Below are positions 1 to 7,880 of a DNA stretch of 64,000 nt, one piece after another. The position numbers and the translations under genes are program-made. The stretch comes from Pseudoxanthomonas sp. CF385 (GTDB taxonomy: Bacteria; Pseudomonadota; Gammaproteobacteria; Xanthomonadales; Xanthomonadaceae). The notes below the pieces were generated by a model. The model saw only the letters and a program-made list of their open reading frames with translations, was not told the DNA's origin and did no database searches. Location of the stretch: contig NZ_FNKZ01000003.1 of NCBI RefSeq assembly GCF_900104255.1, forward strand, positions 265,841 through 329,840. The letters are read 5' to 3'. Every line of letters starts with the position of its first letter. The first letter of the stretch is position 1.

Positions 1-1168
1 ATGAGATCAACTCCCCATCGCTGACCACAAAGGGTTCGATACTGGCGCCCCCTTTGTACAACTCGATGGCGCCGTCCTCGCCGATCAGGCCCTGTTCTCG
101 TCCGCCATCCAGGCCGACGATGGTCCAGTACGGCTGCTCGCCACTGAATCCGCGCGGGAACCAGCCCTTCGGCGCGTCGGCGGCCATCGCCTTGATCAGA
201 TCGTTGGGATGCGCGGCGAAGGCCAGCGGCCTGACCTCCAGCCCGGCGAGCGCGAACGACGTGCCCGGACCATCACCAACGGACAGGCGGATGTAGCGCG
301 CTTCGGATTCCGGCAGCGCCAGGTAGTCGCGTTCGCCATTGCCGTCCACCACCGTGCGGACATCGCGCCAGCGCGCGCCATCGTCCGAGACCTGCACGAG
401 ATAGTCGGACGCGTGTTGGCCCGCCTTCCAGTCGAGCACCAAACCACCGAACTCACGCACCTTGCCCAAGTCCAGCGTCAGCTGCGGATCCTTGTCGCCA
501 TGCAGGTCCGCGGACCAGGCGGTATCGGATTTCCCGTCCACTGCCATTGCAGCCGGACCGGCGGGGAACGCGACATTGGCGCTCGCCCTGCCCGTCAGCG
601 GCGCGCCGTCATCGACGGGCAGCGGCTGGAACGTCAGCTGGTCGAAGCAGACCGAGCCCTTGCCGCCGACGTTGTTGTAGATCGTGTATTCCAGCCTGAC
701 GCTCTTGCGCAGCACGCGGTCCGGATCCGGGCCCCAGGCCTTGTCGATGTGGCGCGTCTTGTAGCGCACCGGCGTCCAGTCGCTCGGGAAATCGTACTTC
801 GGCCGGTTGACCCACCATACGTTGTCGCCGCTGGCGTCGATGACCTTGAACTGAAGGTCATTGCGCGGCGAATCGCCACGGAGCTGGAAACCGAACTGGT
901 AGTTCTGCGGATACTCGAGCACCAGATCGCGCTGGATGCCCGCATGACCCGACACGCCGTTGAAGTCGTAGTCCAGGCACATCGCCTTGCCATCCACGCC
1001 CTCGACCGGGCGCAGGGCGCCGCTGACCTGATTGGACGTGACCACGCGCCACGTGGACGCGTCATCGAACGCATCCAGCACGCGCACGGGATTGGCGGCG
1101 TGGGCACCGGCGCAGACCGCCGGAAGCAATACCCACCCGGCCGTCAGGCGGGCGAAAGTCGACACCAT
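1..1168 (-). CDS. Discoidin (F5/8 type C) domain protein, secreted, partial at window edge
   Basis: The reading frame starts at ATG 1168, after a GGAG ribosome site eight bases upstream, and stays open for 389 codons to the window edge, so the C-terminus is missing. The first ~25 residues form a signal peptide ending ...AGAHAA. Residues ~30-190 look like a beta-sandwich carbohydrate-binding region. Residues ~195-310 have the F5/8 type C pattern (AVDGKSDTAWSA, LTLDLGKVREFGGLVLDW, YIRLSV). It is the last visible gene after SBP-permease-permease, so it probably binds or processes the imported glycan. An enzymatic domain may follow outside the window. No catalytic motif is visible here. Confidence 0.72.
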   Translation of the reverse strand, partial: MVSTFARLTAGWVLLPAVCAGAHAANPVRVLDAFDDASTWRVVTSNQVSGALRPVEGVDGKAMCLDYDFNGVSGHAGIQRDLVLEYPQNYQFGFQLRGDSPRNDLQFKVIDASGDNVWWVNRPKYDFPSDWTPVRYKTRHIDKAWGPDPDRVLRKSVRLEYTIYNNVGGKGSVCFDQLTFQPLPVDDGAPLTGRASANVAFPAGPAAMAVDGKSDTAWSADLHGDKDPQLTLDLGKVREFGGLVLDWKAGQHASDYLVQVSDDGARWRDVRTVVDGNGERDYLALPESEARYIRLSVGDGPGTSFALAGLEVRPLAFAAHPNDLIKAMAADAPKGWFPRGFSGEQPYWTIVGLDGGREQGLIGEDGAIELYKGGASIEPFVVSDGELIS

Positions 1169-1209
1169 GTTGTCATCTCCGTCAGACACGGGCGGCAGGC
1201 GTGGCGGGC

Positions 1210-2031
1210 TCAGCCCTTCACGCTGCCCAGCAGCAAGCCCTGGATGTAGTAGCGCTGCAGCACGAGGAACAGCAGCAGCACCGGCAGGATGGTGACGACC
1301 GAGCCGGCCATCATCAGTTCGTAGTCCATCACGTGCTCGCGCGACAACGCCGCCAGCGCCACGGGAAGGGTCTGCAGCGCGTCGTCGCTCAGCACGATCA
1401 GCGGCCACATGAAATCATTCCAGGCGCCGAGGAAGCTGAAGATCGCCAGCGTCACCAGGATGGGCTTGAGGCCCGGCAGCACGATCTGGAAGAAGATGCG
1501 CGCCTCGCTGGCGCCGTCGATGCGGGCGGCCTCGAGGAGTTCATCGGGGATCGAGCGCGCGTACTGTCGCACGAGGAAGATGCCGAAGATCGCCGCCATG
1601 CCCGGCACGATGGCGCCGGCATAGGTGTTCACCAGCCCCATCTGCTTGAGCAGCAGGAACAGCGGCATCATCGCGACCTGTGCCGGGATCACCAGCGCGG
1701 CGAGCAGCGCGCGAAAGGTACTGTCGCGGCCCCTGAAGCGCAGCTTGGCGAACGCGTAGCCGGCCATGGTGTTGAACAGCAGCGAGAGCAGCATGACGCT
1801 GGTCGAGACGATGAAGCTGTTCACCAGATAGCGGCCCATGCCGGCGCGCACGAACAGGTCGCGGTAGTTGTCCAGCGTGGGCGCGGACGGCAGCAGCGGC
1901 GGTGGGAAATGGCCGGCTTCGCCGGTCTGCATGAAGGACACCGACAGCATCCACAGCAGCGGCCCGAGGCTGACGACCGCCAGGGCCACCAGCAGACCGT
2001 TCACGGCGATCGCGGCGAGACGGTTGTTCAT
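1210..2031 (-). CDS. Sugar ABC transporter permease, MalG/CUT1 type
   Basis: This 273-residue inner-membrane protein has about six hydrophobic helices. The EAA loop (EAARIDGASEARIFFQIVLPG), which docks the ATPase, sits at ~residue 185. Its start ATG at 2031 overlaps the stop of the preceding permease in an ATGA junction. A longer frame running upstream to 2961 only crosses the partner gene out of frame, so I reject that start. It should pair with the MalF-like subunit to import an oligosaccharide delivered by the neighbouring binding lipoprotein. No ATPase gene is in the visible part of the cluster. Confidence 0.9.
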   Translation of the reverse strand: MNNRLAAIAVNGLLVALAVVSLGPLLWMLSVSFMQTGEAGHFPPPLLPSAPTLDNYRDLFVRAGMGRYLVNSFIVSTSVMLLSLLFNTMAGYAFAKLRFRGRDSTFRALLAALVIPAQVAMMPLFLLLKQMGLVNTYAGAIVPGMAAIFGIFLVRQYARSIPDELLEAARIDGASEARIFFQIVLPGLKPILVTLAIFSFLGAWNDFMWPLIVLSDDALQTLPVALAALSREHVMDYELMMAGSVVTILPVLLLFLVLQRYYIQGLLLGSVKG

Positions 2032-2912
2032 TCCACGCCCCGCTTGCGGGCGAACCACAGCAGGCCGCTGGTGACGACCGTCATCAGGATGAAGAGCAGG
2101 AACGCCACCGCCGATGCGTTGCCCAGGTTCCACCACTTGAAGCCTTCTTCGTACATCAGGTACAGCACACTCTTGGTGCTCTCCAGCGGACCACCCTGGG
2201 TCATCACGTAGGGTTCGGCGAACAACTGGAAGTAGCCGGCCATGGTCAGGATGCCGACCAGCAACAGCACCGGACCGAGTTGCGGCAGGGTGACGTGGCG
2301 GAACTGGGCCCAGCGCGAGGCGCCATCGATGCGCGCGGCTTCGTAGAGATCCTCGGGGATGCTCTGCAGGCCGGCCAGGAAGATGATCATGTTGTAGCCG
2401 AAGTTCTTCCACACGGCGAACAGGATGATGGTCGGCATCGCCCAGGTCGGGTCGCCCAGCCAGTCCACCGCGTCCACGCCCACCCACGAAAGGCCCCAGT
2501 TCACCAGGCCGTACTTGGTGTGGAAGAGATAGCGCCAGATCACCGCCACCGCGACCACCGTGGTGACCACGGGTGCGAAGAACGCGGTGCGGAAGAAGCC
2601 CTTGAAACGCCCCAGCTTGGAATGCAGCAGCAGTGCGGCGCCCAGCGACACCGCCACCGAAAGCGGCACGCCCACGACGACGAAATAGACGGTATTGCCC
2701 AGCGACTTCCAGAACAGCGGGTTCTGCAGCAGACCGAGGTAGTTGTCGAGGCCGACGAAGCGCAGGTTGCCGATGTCGGCCAGCGCGTAGATATCGAAAT
2801 CGGTGAGGCTCAGCACGAACGCGGCCAGTACCGGCAACCCGAAGAACACGACGATGACGGTCAGGGCCGGCGCGGCGAACAGCCACCCCGCGAGCGCGTG
2901 CGAGGACCTCAT
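2028..2912 (-). CDS. Sugar ABC transporter permease, MalF/CUT1 type
   Basis: This 294-residue permease begins MRSSHALAGWLFAAPALTVI and has about six membrane helices. Its EAA loop (EAARIDGASRWAQFRHVTLPQ) is near residue 200, as in MalF-class subunits of CUT1 sugar importers. Its ATG overlaps the stop of the upstream substrate-binding protein by four bases, and its own stop overlaps the next permease start. The three genes are therefore translationally coupled. The substrate is inferred only from the neighbouring glycosidases. Confidence 0.92.
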   Translation of the reverse strand: MRSSHALAGWLFAAPALTVIVVFFGLPVLAAFVLSLTDFDIYALADIGNLRFVGLDNYLGLLQNPLFWKSLGNTVYFVVVGVPLSVAVSLGAALLLHSKLGRFKGFFRTAFFAPVVTTVVAVAVIWRYLFHTKYGLVNWGLSWVGVDAVDWLGDPTWAMPTIILFAVWKNFGYNMIIFLAGLQSIPEDLYEAARIDGASRWAQFRHVTLPQLGPVLLLVGILTMAGYFQLFAEPYVMTQGGPLESTKSVLYLMYEEGFKWWNLGNASAVAFLLFILMTVVTSGLLWFARKRGVE

Positions 2913-4189
2913 GGCGCGGCCCCCGCCTTGGCGTGGTCCAGCATCCAGCGACGCTTCTCAAGGATGCGGTCGGCGCGGCGATCCAGTTCTTCGACCGCCT
3001 GATCCACCGTCATGCGCCCGTTCGCGACCTGCTCGCCGACGAGCCGCATCTCCGTGGCGATACGCTCCCATTCCGGCACCTTCGGCGTCGACACGGCACG
3101 CTCCAGTTGCTCGCGATAAGCCTTGGCGTACGGATCCTCGGCCAGCGCCGGCGTCAGCCACGGGGAACGGCGCGGCGGCAGGTCGCCCGTCAGGGCATGG
3201 AATTCGGTCTGCACCTGCGGCGACGACAGCCAGGCGATGAGCTTCCAGGCCGCGTCCTTGTTCGGCGAGTTCTTGAACACCACGAAACTGGTGCCGTTGG
3301 CCAGCGACGCGCCGGGGCCGTTCGGTCCGGGCAGCGGCATCGTCATCCAGTCGTCCTGCTGCGCGGCCGGCAGCCGCTCCTTGAACTTGGCGATGTTCCA
3401 GGGACCGGAGATGTAGAACGAATAGAAGCCCTTACCGAACTCGTCCCACACGTTCGAGATCTGGTTGTTGGTCACCACCGGAGCCCAACCCTGGTCGAAC
3501 ATCTCCTTGTAGAAACCCAGCGAGTGGCGAAAGCCTTCGCTGCGAAAGTTGCCGTAGCGTCCGCCGTCGCGCAGCAACGGCTCGGGCTGCTGGATGGCCA
3601 GGCTCAACAAGGGCTCGAACTCGTTGAGCGGCAGCAGGATCGAGTAGTTGCCCTCGCCCGCCACCTGCTTGACCTTGCGCAGCGCGATGCGCCACTCGGC
3701 CCAGCTGGTGGGCAGCGCTTTCACGCCGGCCTTCGCGAGCACGTCGCGGCGGTAGAACGGCAGGCGCGTCTCGACATACCACGGCACCGCGTAGGCGCGG
3801 CCGTCGATCACGCCGGTATCCCAGACGCCGGGAAAGAAATCGGCCTGGTCGAAACCCGCCGTCGCCCCGATCTCGTCGTCGAGAGGATCCAGTGCGCCGA
3901 GTGCGGCGAACTCCGGGATCCACGTGTTGCCGATCGGGCAGACGTCGGGCAGCGAATCGCCCGCGAAGGCCGTCAGCAGTTTCTCGTGTGCCGACAGCCA
4001 CGGCACGATCTGCAGGTCGACATGGATGTCCGGATGCTGACGTTCGAATTCGGGCAGCAGCTTCGCCACCACCTCGCCTTCATACCCCATCACCCAGAAA
4101 CGCACCGTCGTGCGCGTGTCTTCGGTGCGCGCGCAGCCTGCCAACCCTACGGCAAGGCCGACGATCACGAGCAGTGAACAGCAGCGCAT
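2909..4189 (-). CDS. Sugar ABC transporter substrate-binding lipoprotein
   Basis: From ATG 4189 this is 426 residues. It begins MRCCSLLVIVGLAVGLAGC, a lipoprotein signal with lipobox LAGC. A GGAAGG ribosome site lies about nine bases upstream. The frame is open to another ATG at 4261, but that start would put 24 residues before the signal, so I prefer 4189. The body has the family-1 extracellular solute-binding pattern (VRFWVMGYEGEVVAKLLPEFERQHP near the N-terminus, IGNTWIPEFAALG, SGPWNIAKFKE). It captures oligosaccharide in the periplasm for the two downstream permeases. The distance to the upstream glycosidase gene is ~80 bases, so co-transcription is likely. Confidence 0.9.
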   Translation of the reverse strand: MRCCSLLVIVGLAVGLAGCARTEDTRTTVRFWVMGYEGEVVAKLLPEFERQHPDIHVDLQIVPWLSAHEKLLTAFAGDSLPDVCPIGNTWIPEFAALGALDPLDDEIGATAGFDQADFFPGVWDTGVIDGRAYAVPWYVETRLPFYRRDVLAKAGVKALPTSWAEWRIALRKVKQVAGEGNYSILLPLNEFEPLLSLAIQQPEPLLRDGGRYGNFRSEGFRHSLGFYKEMFDQGWAPVVTNNQISNVWDEFGKGFYSFYISGPWNIAKFKERLPAAQQDDWMTMPLPGPNGPGASLANGTSFVVFKNSPNKDAAWKLIAWLSSPQVQTEFHALTGDLPPRRSPWLTPALAEDPYAKAYREQLERAVSTPKVPEWERIATEMRLVGEQVANGRMTVDQAVEELDRRADRILEKRRWMLDHAKAGAAP

Positions 4190-4270
4190 CAAGGCCCGCC
4201 TTCCAGCGAAGGAGGCCCTGATGCGTGCTGGAGAGAACGACGCTGGCACGCGCTCGACCATGCGTGCAGC

Positions 4271-5911
4271 TTACTCCGGCTGCTGCGGACGCGCCGCCTC
4301 GGGCTGTGCCGCCTGGTTGGCGCGCGATTCCGCCGTGCCCAGCGCACGCGCTGCGGCGGCATCGAGATCCGGCGGCGCGGTGGGTGCGATCGCCGCGGAT
4401 TGGGCCGCCTGCTCGGTCTTCGCATCCAGCCAGCCGCCTTCGAACCCCGCCTTCTTCAGGCCATCGCGGATGTAGGGGTTCTTCTTCATCACGTTCCAGA
4501 CGAACTCGCTGCGGTAGTTCGTGATCATCGCCAGGATCGGGCCCTGGTCGATGCCGATGTAGTCGCTGGCCACCCAGCCCTTGCCCGGCACGATGCGACC
4601 GGTCTTCAACGGGATGTCGTAGTCGAAGCTCGGGTTGAACGAATCGAGGAAACCGTAGCTCGAGTAGAGATAGTCGCCATAGCGGCGGTGCATCTCCTCG
4701 GTGGCCGGGATCACGATCTCGGGCGCGAACGGCAGCGAGGCGATCGCCGCGGTCGGCGCGATGGTGCCGTCGTCGAAGTTCTCGCGGAAGCCGGCGCCGC
4801 GTGCGGAGTAGTGGCGGAACTGGCGCTGCTCGCCTCGGTACTCCTGCAAGGTCTGCTGCGGGCCATCGGACGCGGTCAGGCCCCAGACGTTCTCGCCGTA
4901 GTCCTTCCACTTCATCGGGTTTTCGGTGGCGTAGGCGCGCTGCGCATACGTCGCACGACGACTGTTCTCGAAGTAGTCCATGCCGCGTTCGCGCATGTAC
5001 GCGTCCTGGATGCCGCGGAAGTCGATCCAGACGTGGCTGTACTGATGGCCGAAGTGCGGTGCGAAGGTCAGGTACTCCTGGCCCTGGAACACGCCCCAGA
5101 GCTCGCCGTAACTGCGCGTCCACACTTCCCACGCGTCCTGGCCCACCGGATGCGTCGGCGAGGCCATCGCCAGCACGTAGACCATCATGGCTTCGTTGTA
5201 GCCTTTCCAGTCGTGCGGGATGGTGCCGCTCTCGGGGAACCAGCCCATCGAGATCAGCGGCTTGTTGTTCTGCAGGAAGGTCCAGTCCACGCGCTTGTAC
5301 AGCGTGTCGGCGATCTCGCGGATCTCCTTCTCGCGCGCATCGTCGCGGTCGTAATAGGACTGCGCGAACAGCACGCCCATCATCAGCAACGAGGTATCCA
5401 CGCTGGAGAGTTCCACCCAGCTGTTGAAGCGCTGGCCGGTGTCCATGTCGAGGAAGTGGTAGTAGAACCCCTTGTAGCCGCCCCGCCCTTCCTTCTGCGC
5501 GCCCTGCGGCACGTCACGCAGGAACTTCAGCGTGGTCAGCGTGCGATCCACCGCCTGCGTGCGGCTGACCCAGCCGTTCTCGATGCCGATCGGATACGCC
5601 GTCAGCGCATAGCCGACCGACGCGATGCTGGCGAACGGGCGCGACGGATAGCGGTCGGGCGTCAGTCCGTTCACTTCGTTGGTCGTGTCCCAGAAGAACT
5701 GGAACGTGCGGCGCTCGACGTCGCGGAACAGCGGCGGCAGCTCCGGCTTGGCCGGCGGCTCGGGCTTGGCGGCGACGACAGGTGCCGCCGGCTTCGCCTC
5801 GGGCTTCGGTGTGGGCTCCGGCGCCTTCTGGCAGGCGGCGATCGCCACGATGAAGAGGAGCGCCGTGATGCTGCGGGTCAGTCGAAAGCGGGCTTTGTTC
5901 GTGGTCATCAT
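4271..5911 (-). CDS. GH144-like glucanase / 'glycoamylase' family lipoprotein
   Basis: This 546-residue protein starts with a lipoprotein signal (lipobox IAAC at ~residues 24-27). A Pro/Lys/Ala-rich linker follows to ~residue 60. The catalytic (alpha/alpha)6-type domain carries hallmark stretches of the Pfam glycoamylase family: FFWDTTNEVNGLTPDRYPS, GYNEAMMVYVLA, HQYSHVWIDFRGI, DDGTIAPTAA and IGIDQGPI. Family members placed in GH144 are endo-beta-1,2-glucanases, so that is the best-supported activity; the exact linkage is inference. A C-terminal Ala/Gln/Pro-rich tail (~residues 505-546) looks disordered. No clear ribosome site precedes the ATG, and a perfect LacI-type operator lies only seven bases upstream. 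Confidence 0.85.
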   Translation of the reverse strand: MMTTNKARFRLTRSITALLFIVAIAACQKAPEPTPKPEAKPAAPVVAAKPEPPAKPELPPLFRDVERRTFQFFWDTTNEVNGLTPDRYPSRPFASIASVGYALTAYPIGIENGWVSRTQAVDRTLTTLKFLRDVPQGAQKEGRGGYKGFYYHFLDMDTGQRFNSWVELSSVDTSLLMMGVLFAQSYYDRDDAREKEIREIADTLYKRVDWTFLQNNKPLISMGWFPESGTIPHDWKGYNEAMMVYVLAMASPTHPVGQDAWEVWTRSYGELWGVFQGQEYLTFAPHFGHQYSHVWIDFRGIQDAYMRERGMDYFENSRRATYAQRAYATENPMKWKDYGENVWGLTASDGPQQTLQEYRGEQRQFRHYSARGAGFRENFDDGTIAPTAAIASLPFAPEIVIPATEEMHRRYGDYLYSSYGFLDSFNPSFDYDIPLKTGRIVPGKGWVASDYIGIDQGPILAMITNYRSEFVWNVMKKNPYIRDGLKKAGFEGGWLDAKTEQAAQSAAIAPTAPPDLDAAAARALGTAESRANQAAQPEAARPQQPE

Positions 5912-5918
5912 GCTGGGC

Positions 5919-5932
5919 TGTAAACGTTTACA
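5919..5932. promoter_or_regulatory. LacI-type operator, perfect palindrome
   Basis: TGTAAACGTTTACA is a perfect 14-bp palindrome just upstream of the GH144-like gene start. It is the best-conserved of five related sites in this locus and is probably bound by the LacI-family regulator encoded at 11025-12053. Confidence 0.8.
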
Positions 5933-6293
5933 TGCGAAGGCGGAGCACTGCGCGCCGAAGCGGCGACAGGTTCCACCGGCGATTCAAAGGAAAAGGGGTA
6001 TTCCGTTGCCTGGCAGGCAAGGCGCGGAGAAGGCACGGGCTCCCGTCACCGGATGCACCGGTGCGTTTCGCTTCTGCGCCGCTGCATTTGCATGCGGCGC
6101 GCGTCGGATAAGCCTCTCGTGCGTCACGTCCGCCCTCCACGGATGACATCTCACCACTGAAATGTAACCGTTTTCATCACCCATGGCAAAACCGGCCAGA
6201 TGGGAGCGACCCGACCCGCAAGCGCTTGTTTCCCCAGAGGAAATCCGGGACGGGTCATGCTGCATCGCAACGTCGGCATGGGCCGTGCAAGGC
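5933..6293. other. Intergenic regulatory region between halogenase and GH144-like gene
   Basis: There is no credible gene here: the small frames have no ribosome site or coding character. Together with the operator at 5919 the region holds two LacI-type sites about 244 bp apart, a spacing that would allow a repression loop. I see no strong -35/-10 pair on the minus strand. The promoter for the glycosidase-transporter operon must lie here. Confidence 0.55.
6163..6176. promoter_or_regulatory. LacI-type operator, second site upstream of GH144-like operon
   Basis: TGTAACCGTTTTCA matches the locus operator consensus and is identical to the site in front of the regulator gene at 12097. It lies between the halogenase stop and the downstream operon. 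Confidence 0.7.
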
Positions 6294-7814
6294 TCAGCCC
6301 ACCGCAGGTGCGCGGCAGTGCCTTTCGATGAACGCCTGGTGCTTGGGCATCGCCTGCACGCAGCGCTCGATCGTCTGCCGGACGTTGGCCACGAAGGCCT
6401 CGACTTCGGCTTCCGACAGGCGATCCACAAGCGGCGAGTACGCCTTCGGCACGATGCGCTGGCCCAGCATCACCTGGATCCAGCTCTGCAGCGCGAAGAA
6501 CTCCTCGCCGTCGCGATAGAAGCGCCCGCTGTTGCGGAACAGGTCGATGTTGGCCCGCAGCGTGTCGGGGATGGCCATCTCCCGGCACTTGCGCCAGAAC
6601 GGCTCGTCGCGCTCCACGGCCTTGTAATGCAGGATCAGGAAGTCGCGGATGTGGTCGTATTCGAAATGCGTGCGCTCGTTGTAACGCGCCACCAGGCCGG
6701 GATCGATGCCCTGCCTCGGGAACATGTCCAGCAAGCGGAGGATCGCGGTCTGGATCAGCAGCAGGCTCGTCGACTCCAGCGGCTCCATGAAGCCGCTCGC
6801 CAGGCCGACCGCCACCACGTTGCGGTTCCAGAACTGCTTCCGCTTGCCGGTCACGAAACGCAAGGGCCGCGGCTCGGCCTGCGCCTCGCCATCCAGGTTG
6901 GCCAGCAAGGTGCCGGCCGCTTCGTCGTCGCTCAGGAAACGGCTGCAGTACACCAACCCGTTTCCGGTACGGTGCTGCAACGGAATCCGCCACTGCCAGC
7001 CCGCCGTACGCGCGGTGGAACGCGTGTACGGCGTCGGATCTCCCACGCGTGCGCACGGCACGGCCACCGCGCGGTCGCAGGGGAGCCAGTGGCTCCAATC
7101 CTCGTAACCCGTCTTCAGCGCCTGCTCGATCAGCAGGCCGCGGAAACCGGAGCAATCGATGAAGAGGTCGCCCTCGACCTTGCGTCCATCGGCCATGACC
7201 ACGGCGGAGACGAAGCCCTCCTCGGGACGAAGTTCCACGTCGACGACCTTGCCTTCGATCCGCTCGACGCCCTGCCCCTCCGCGAATCCGCGCAGGTAGC
7301 GCGCATAGAGCGTCGCATCGAAGTGGTAGGCATAGGCCACGGAGGCCAACGGCGATGTCGGCGGAACGTCGCTCGCACCCGGAAGGAATCGGTCCTCGCG
7401 CGACGCGACCGTCTGCAATTGGTAGGCGCCGATGTCACCGACGTCCTTGCCCGCCAGCCGCAGCCGCAGCCAGTAGTGATGGAAGGCTGCGGGGCCGGGA
7501 TCGTGACCGACCGTGCCGAACCCATGCATGTAGCGGTCGCCGATGCGCGCCCAGTCGCGGAACTCGATGCCGAGCTTGAACGTGCCCTGCGTGGCGCGGA
7601 CGAACTCGGCTTCTTCCAGCCCCAGTGCCTGCGCGTTGAACGTGCGGATGTGCGGCACCGTCGCCTCGCCGACGCCGATGATGCCGATCTCGTCGGACTC
7701 CACCAGCCGGACCTTGCAGGTGCGATCCAGATGCCTGACCAGCGCCGCCGCGGCCATCCAGCCCGCCGAACCGCCGCCCACGACGACGACCTCGCGAATC
7801 GAATTCCCGTCCAT
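6294..7814 (-). CDS. Flavin-dependent (tryptophan-type) halogenase
   Basis: This is 506 residues, the usual length of the PrnA/RebH-type family. An FAD-binding GGGSAG is at residues 13-18, the halogenase signature WQWRIP at 273-278, the catalytic lysine at 80 (GTFKLGIEF), and the conserved glutamate at 347 (PLEST). All key residues are therefore present. A purine-rich GGGGGAGGGGAG ribosome site runs up to the ATG. It follows the TonB receptor gene by 66 bases with a hairpin between them. Halogenase homologues are common in TonB-receptor sugar loci of Xanthomonads and Caulobacter, where their real substrate is unknown. Free tryptophan halogenation is not implied. Confidence 0.92.
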   Translation of the reverse strand: MDGNSIREVVVVGGGSAGWMAAAALVRHLDRTCKVRLVESDEIGIIGVGEATVPHIRTFNAQALGLEEAEFVRATQGTFKLGIEFRDWARIGDRYMHGFGTVGHDPGPAAFHHYWLRLRLAGKDVGDIGAYQLQTVASREDRFLPGASDVPPTSPLASVAYAYHFDATLYARYLRGFAEGQGVERIEGKVVDVELRPEEGFVSAVVMADGRKVEGDLFIDCSGFRGLLIEQALKTGYEDWSHWLPCDRAVAVPCARVGDPTPYTRSTARTAGWQWRIPLQHRTGNGLVYCSRFLSDDEAAGTLLANLDGEAQAEPRPLRFVTGKRKQFWNRNVVAVGLASGFMEPLESTSLLLIQTAILRLLDMFPRQGIDPGLVARYNERTHFEYDHIRDFLILHYKAVERDEPFWRKCREMAIPDTLRANIDLFRNSGRFYRDGEEFFALQSWIQVMLGQRIVPKAYSPLVDRLSEAEVEAFVANVRQTIERCVQAMPKHQAFIERHCRAPAVG

Positions 7815-7832
7815 CTCCCCTCCCCCATATGA

Positions 7833-7856
7833 CGGGACCCGCTTGCGCGGGTCCCG
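7833..7856 (-). terminator. Intergenic hairpin between TonB receptor and halogenase genes
   Basis: A perfect 10-bp stem (CGGGACCCGC with its complement) encloses a TTGC loop. No T-run follows on the minus strand, so it is not a canonical intrinsic terminator. It more likely stabilises the receptor mRNA end or reduces read-through into the halogenase gene. Confidence 0.5.
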
Positions 7857-7880
7857 AACATGGCCGATACCGTCGTCCTG

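Noticed and set aside
2032..2961. Upstream extension of the MalG-type permease frame
   Set aside because: It only reads the MalF-type gene out of frame; the real ATG at 2031 makes the usual ATGA overlap.
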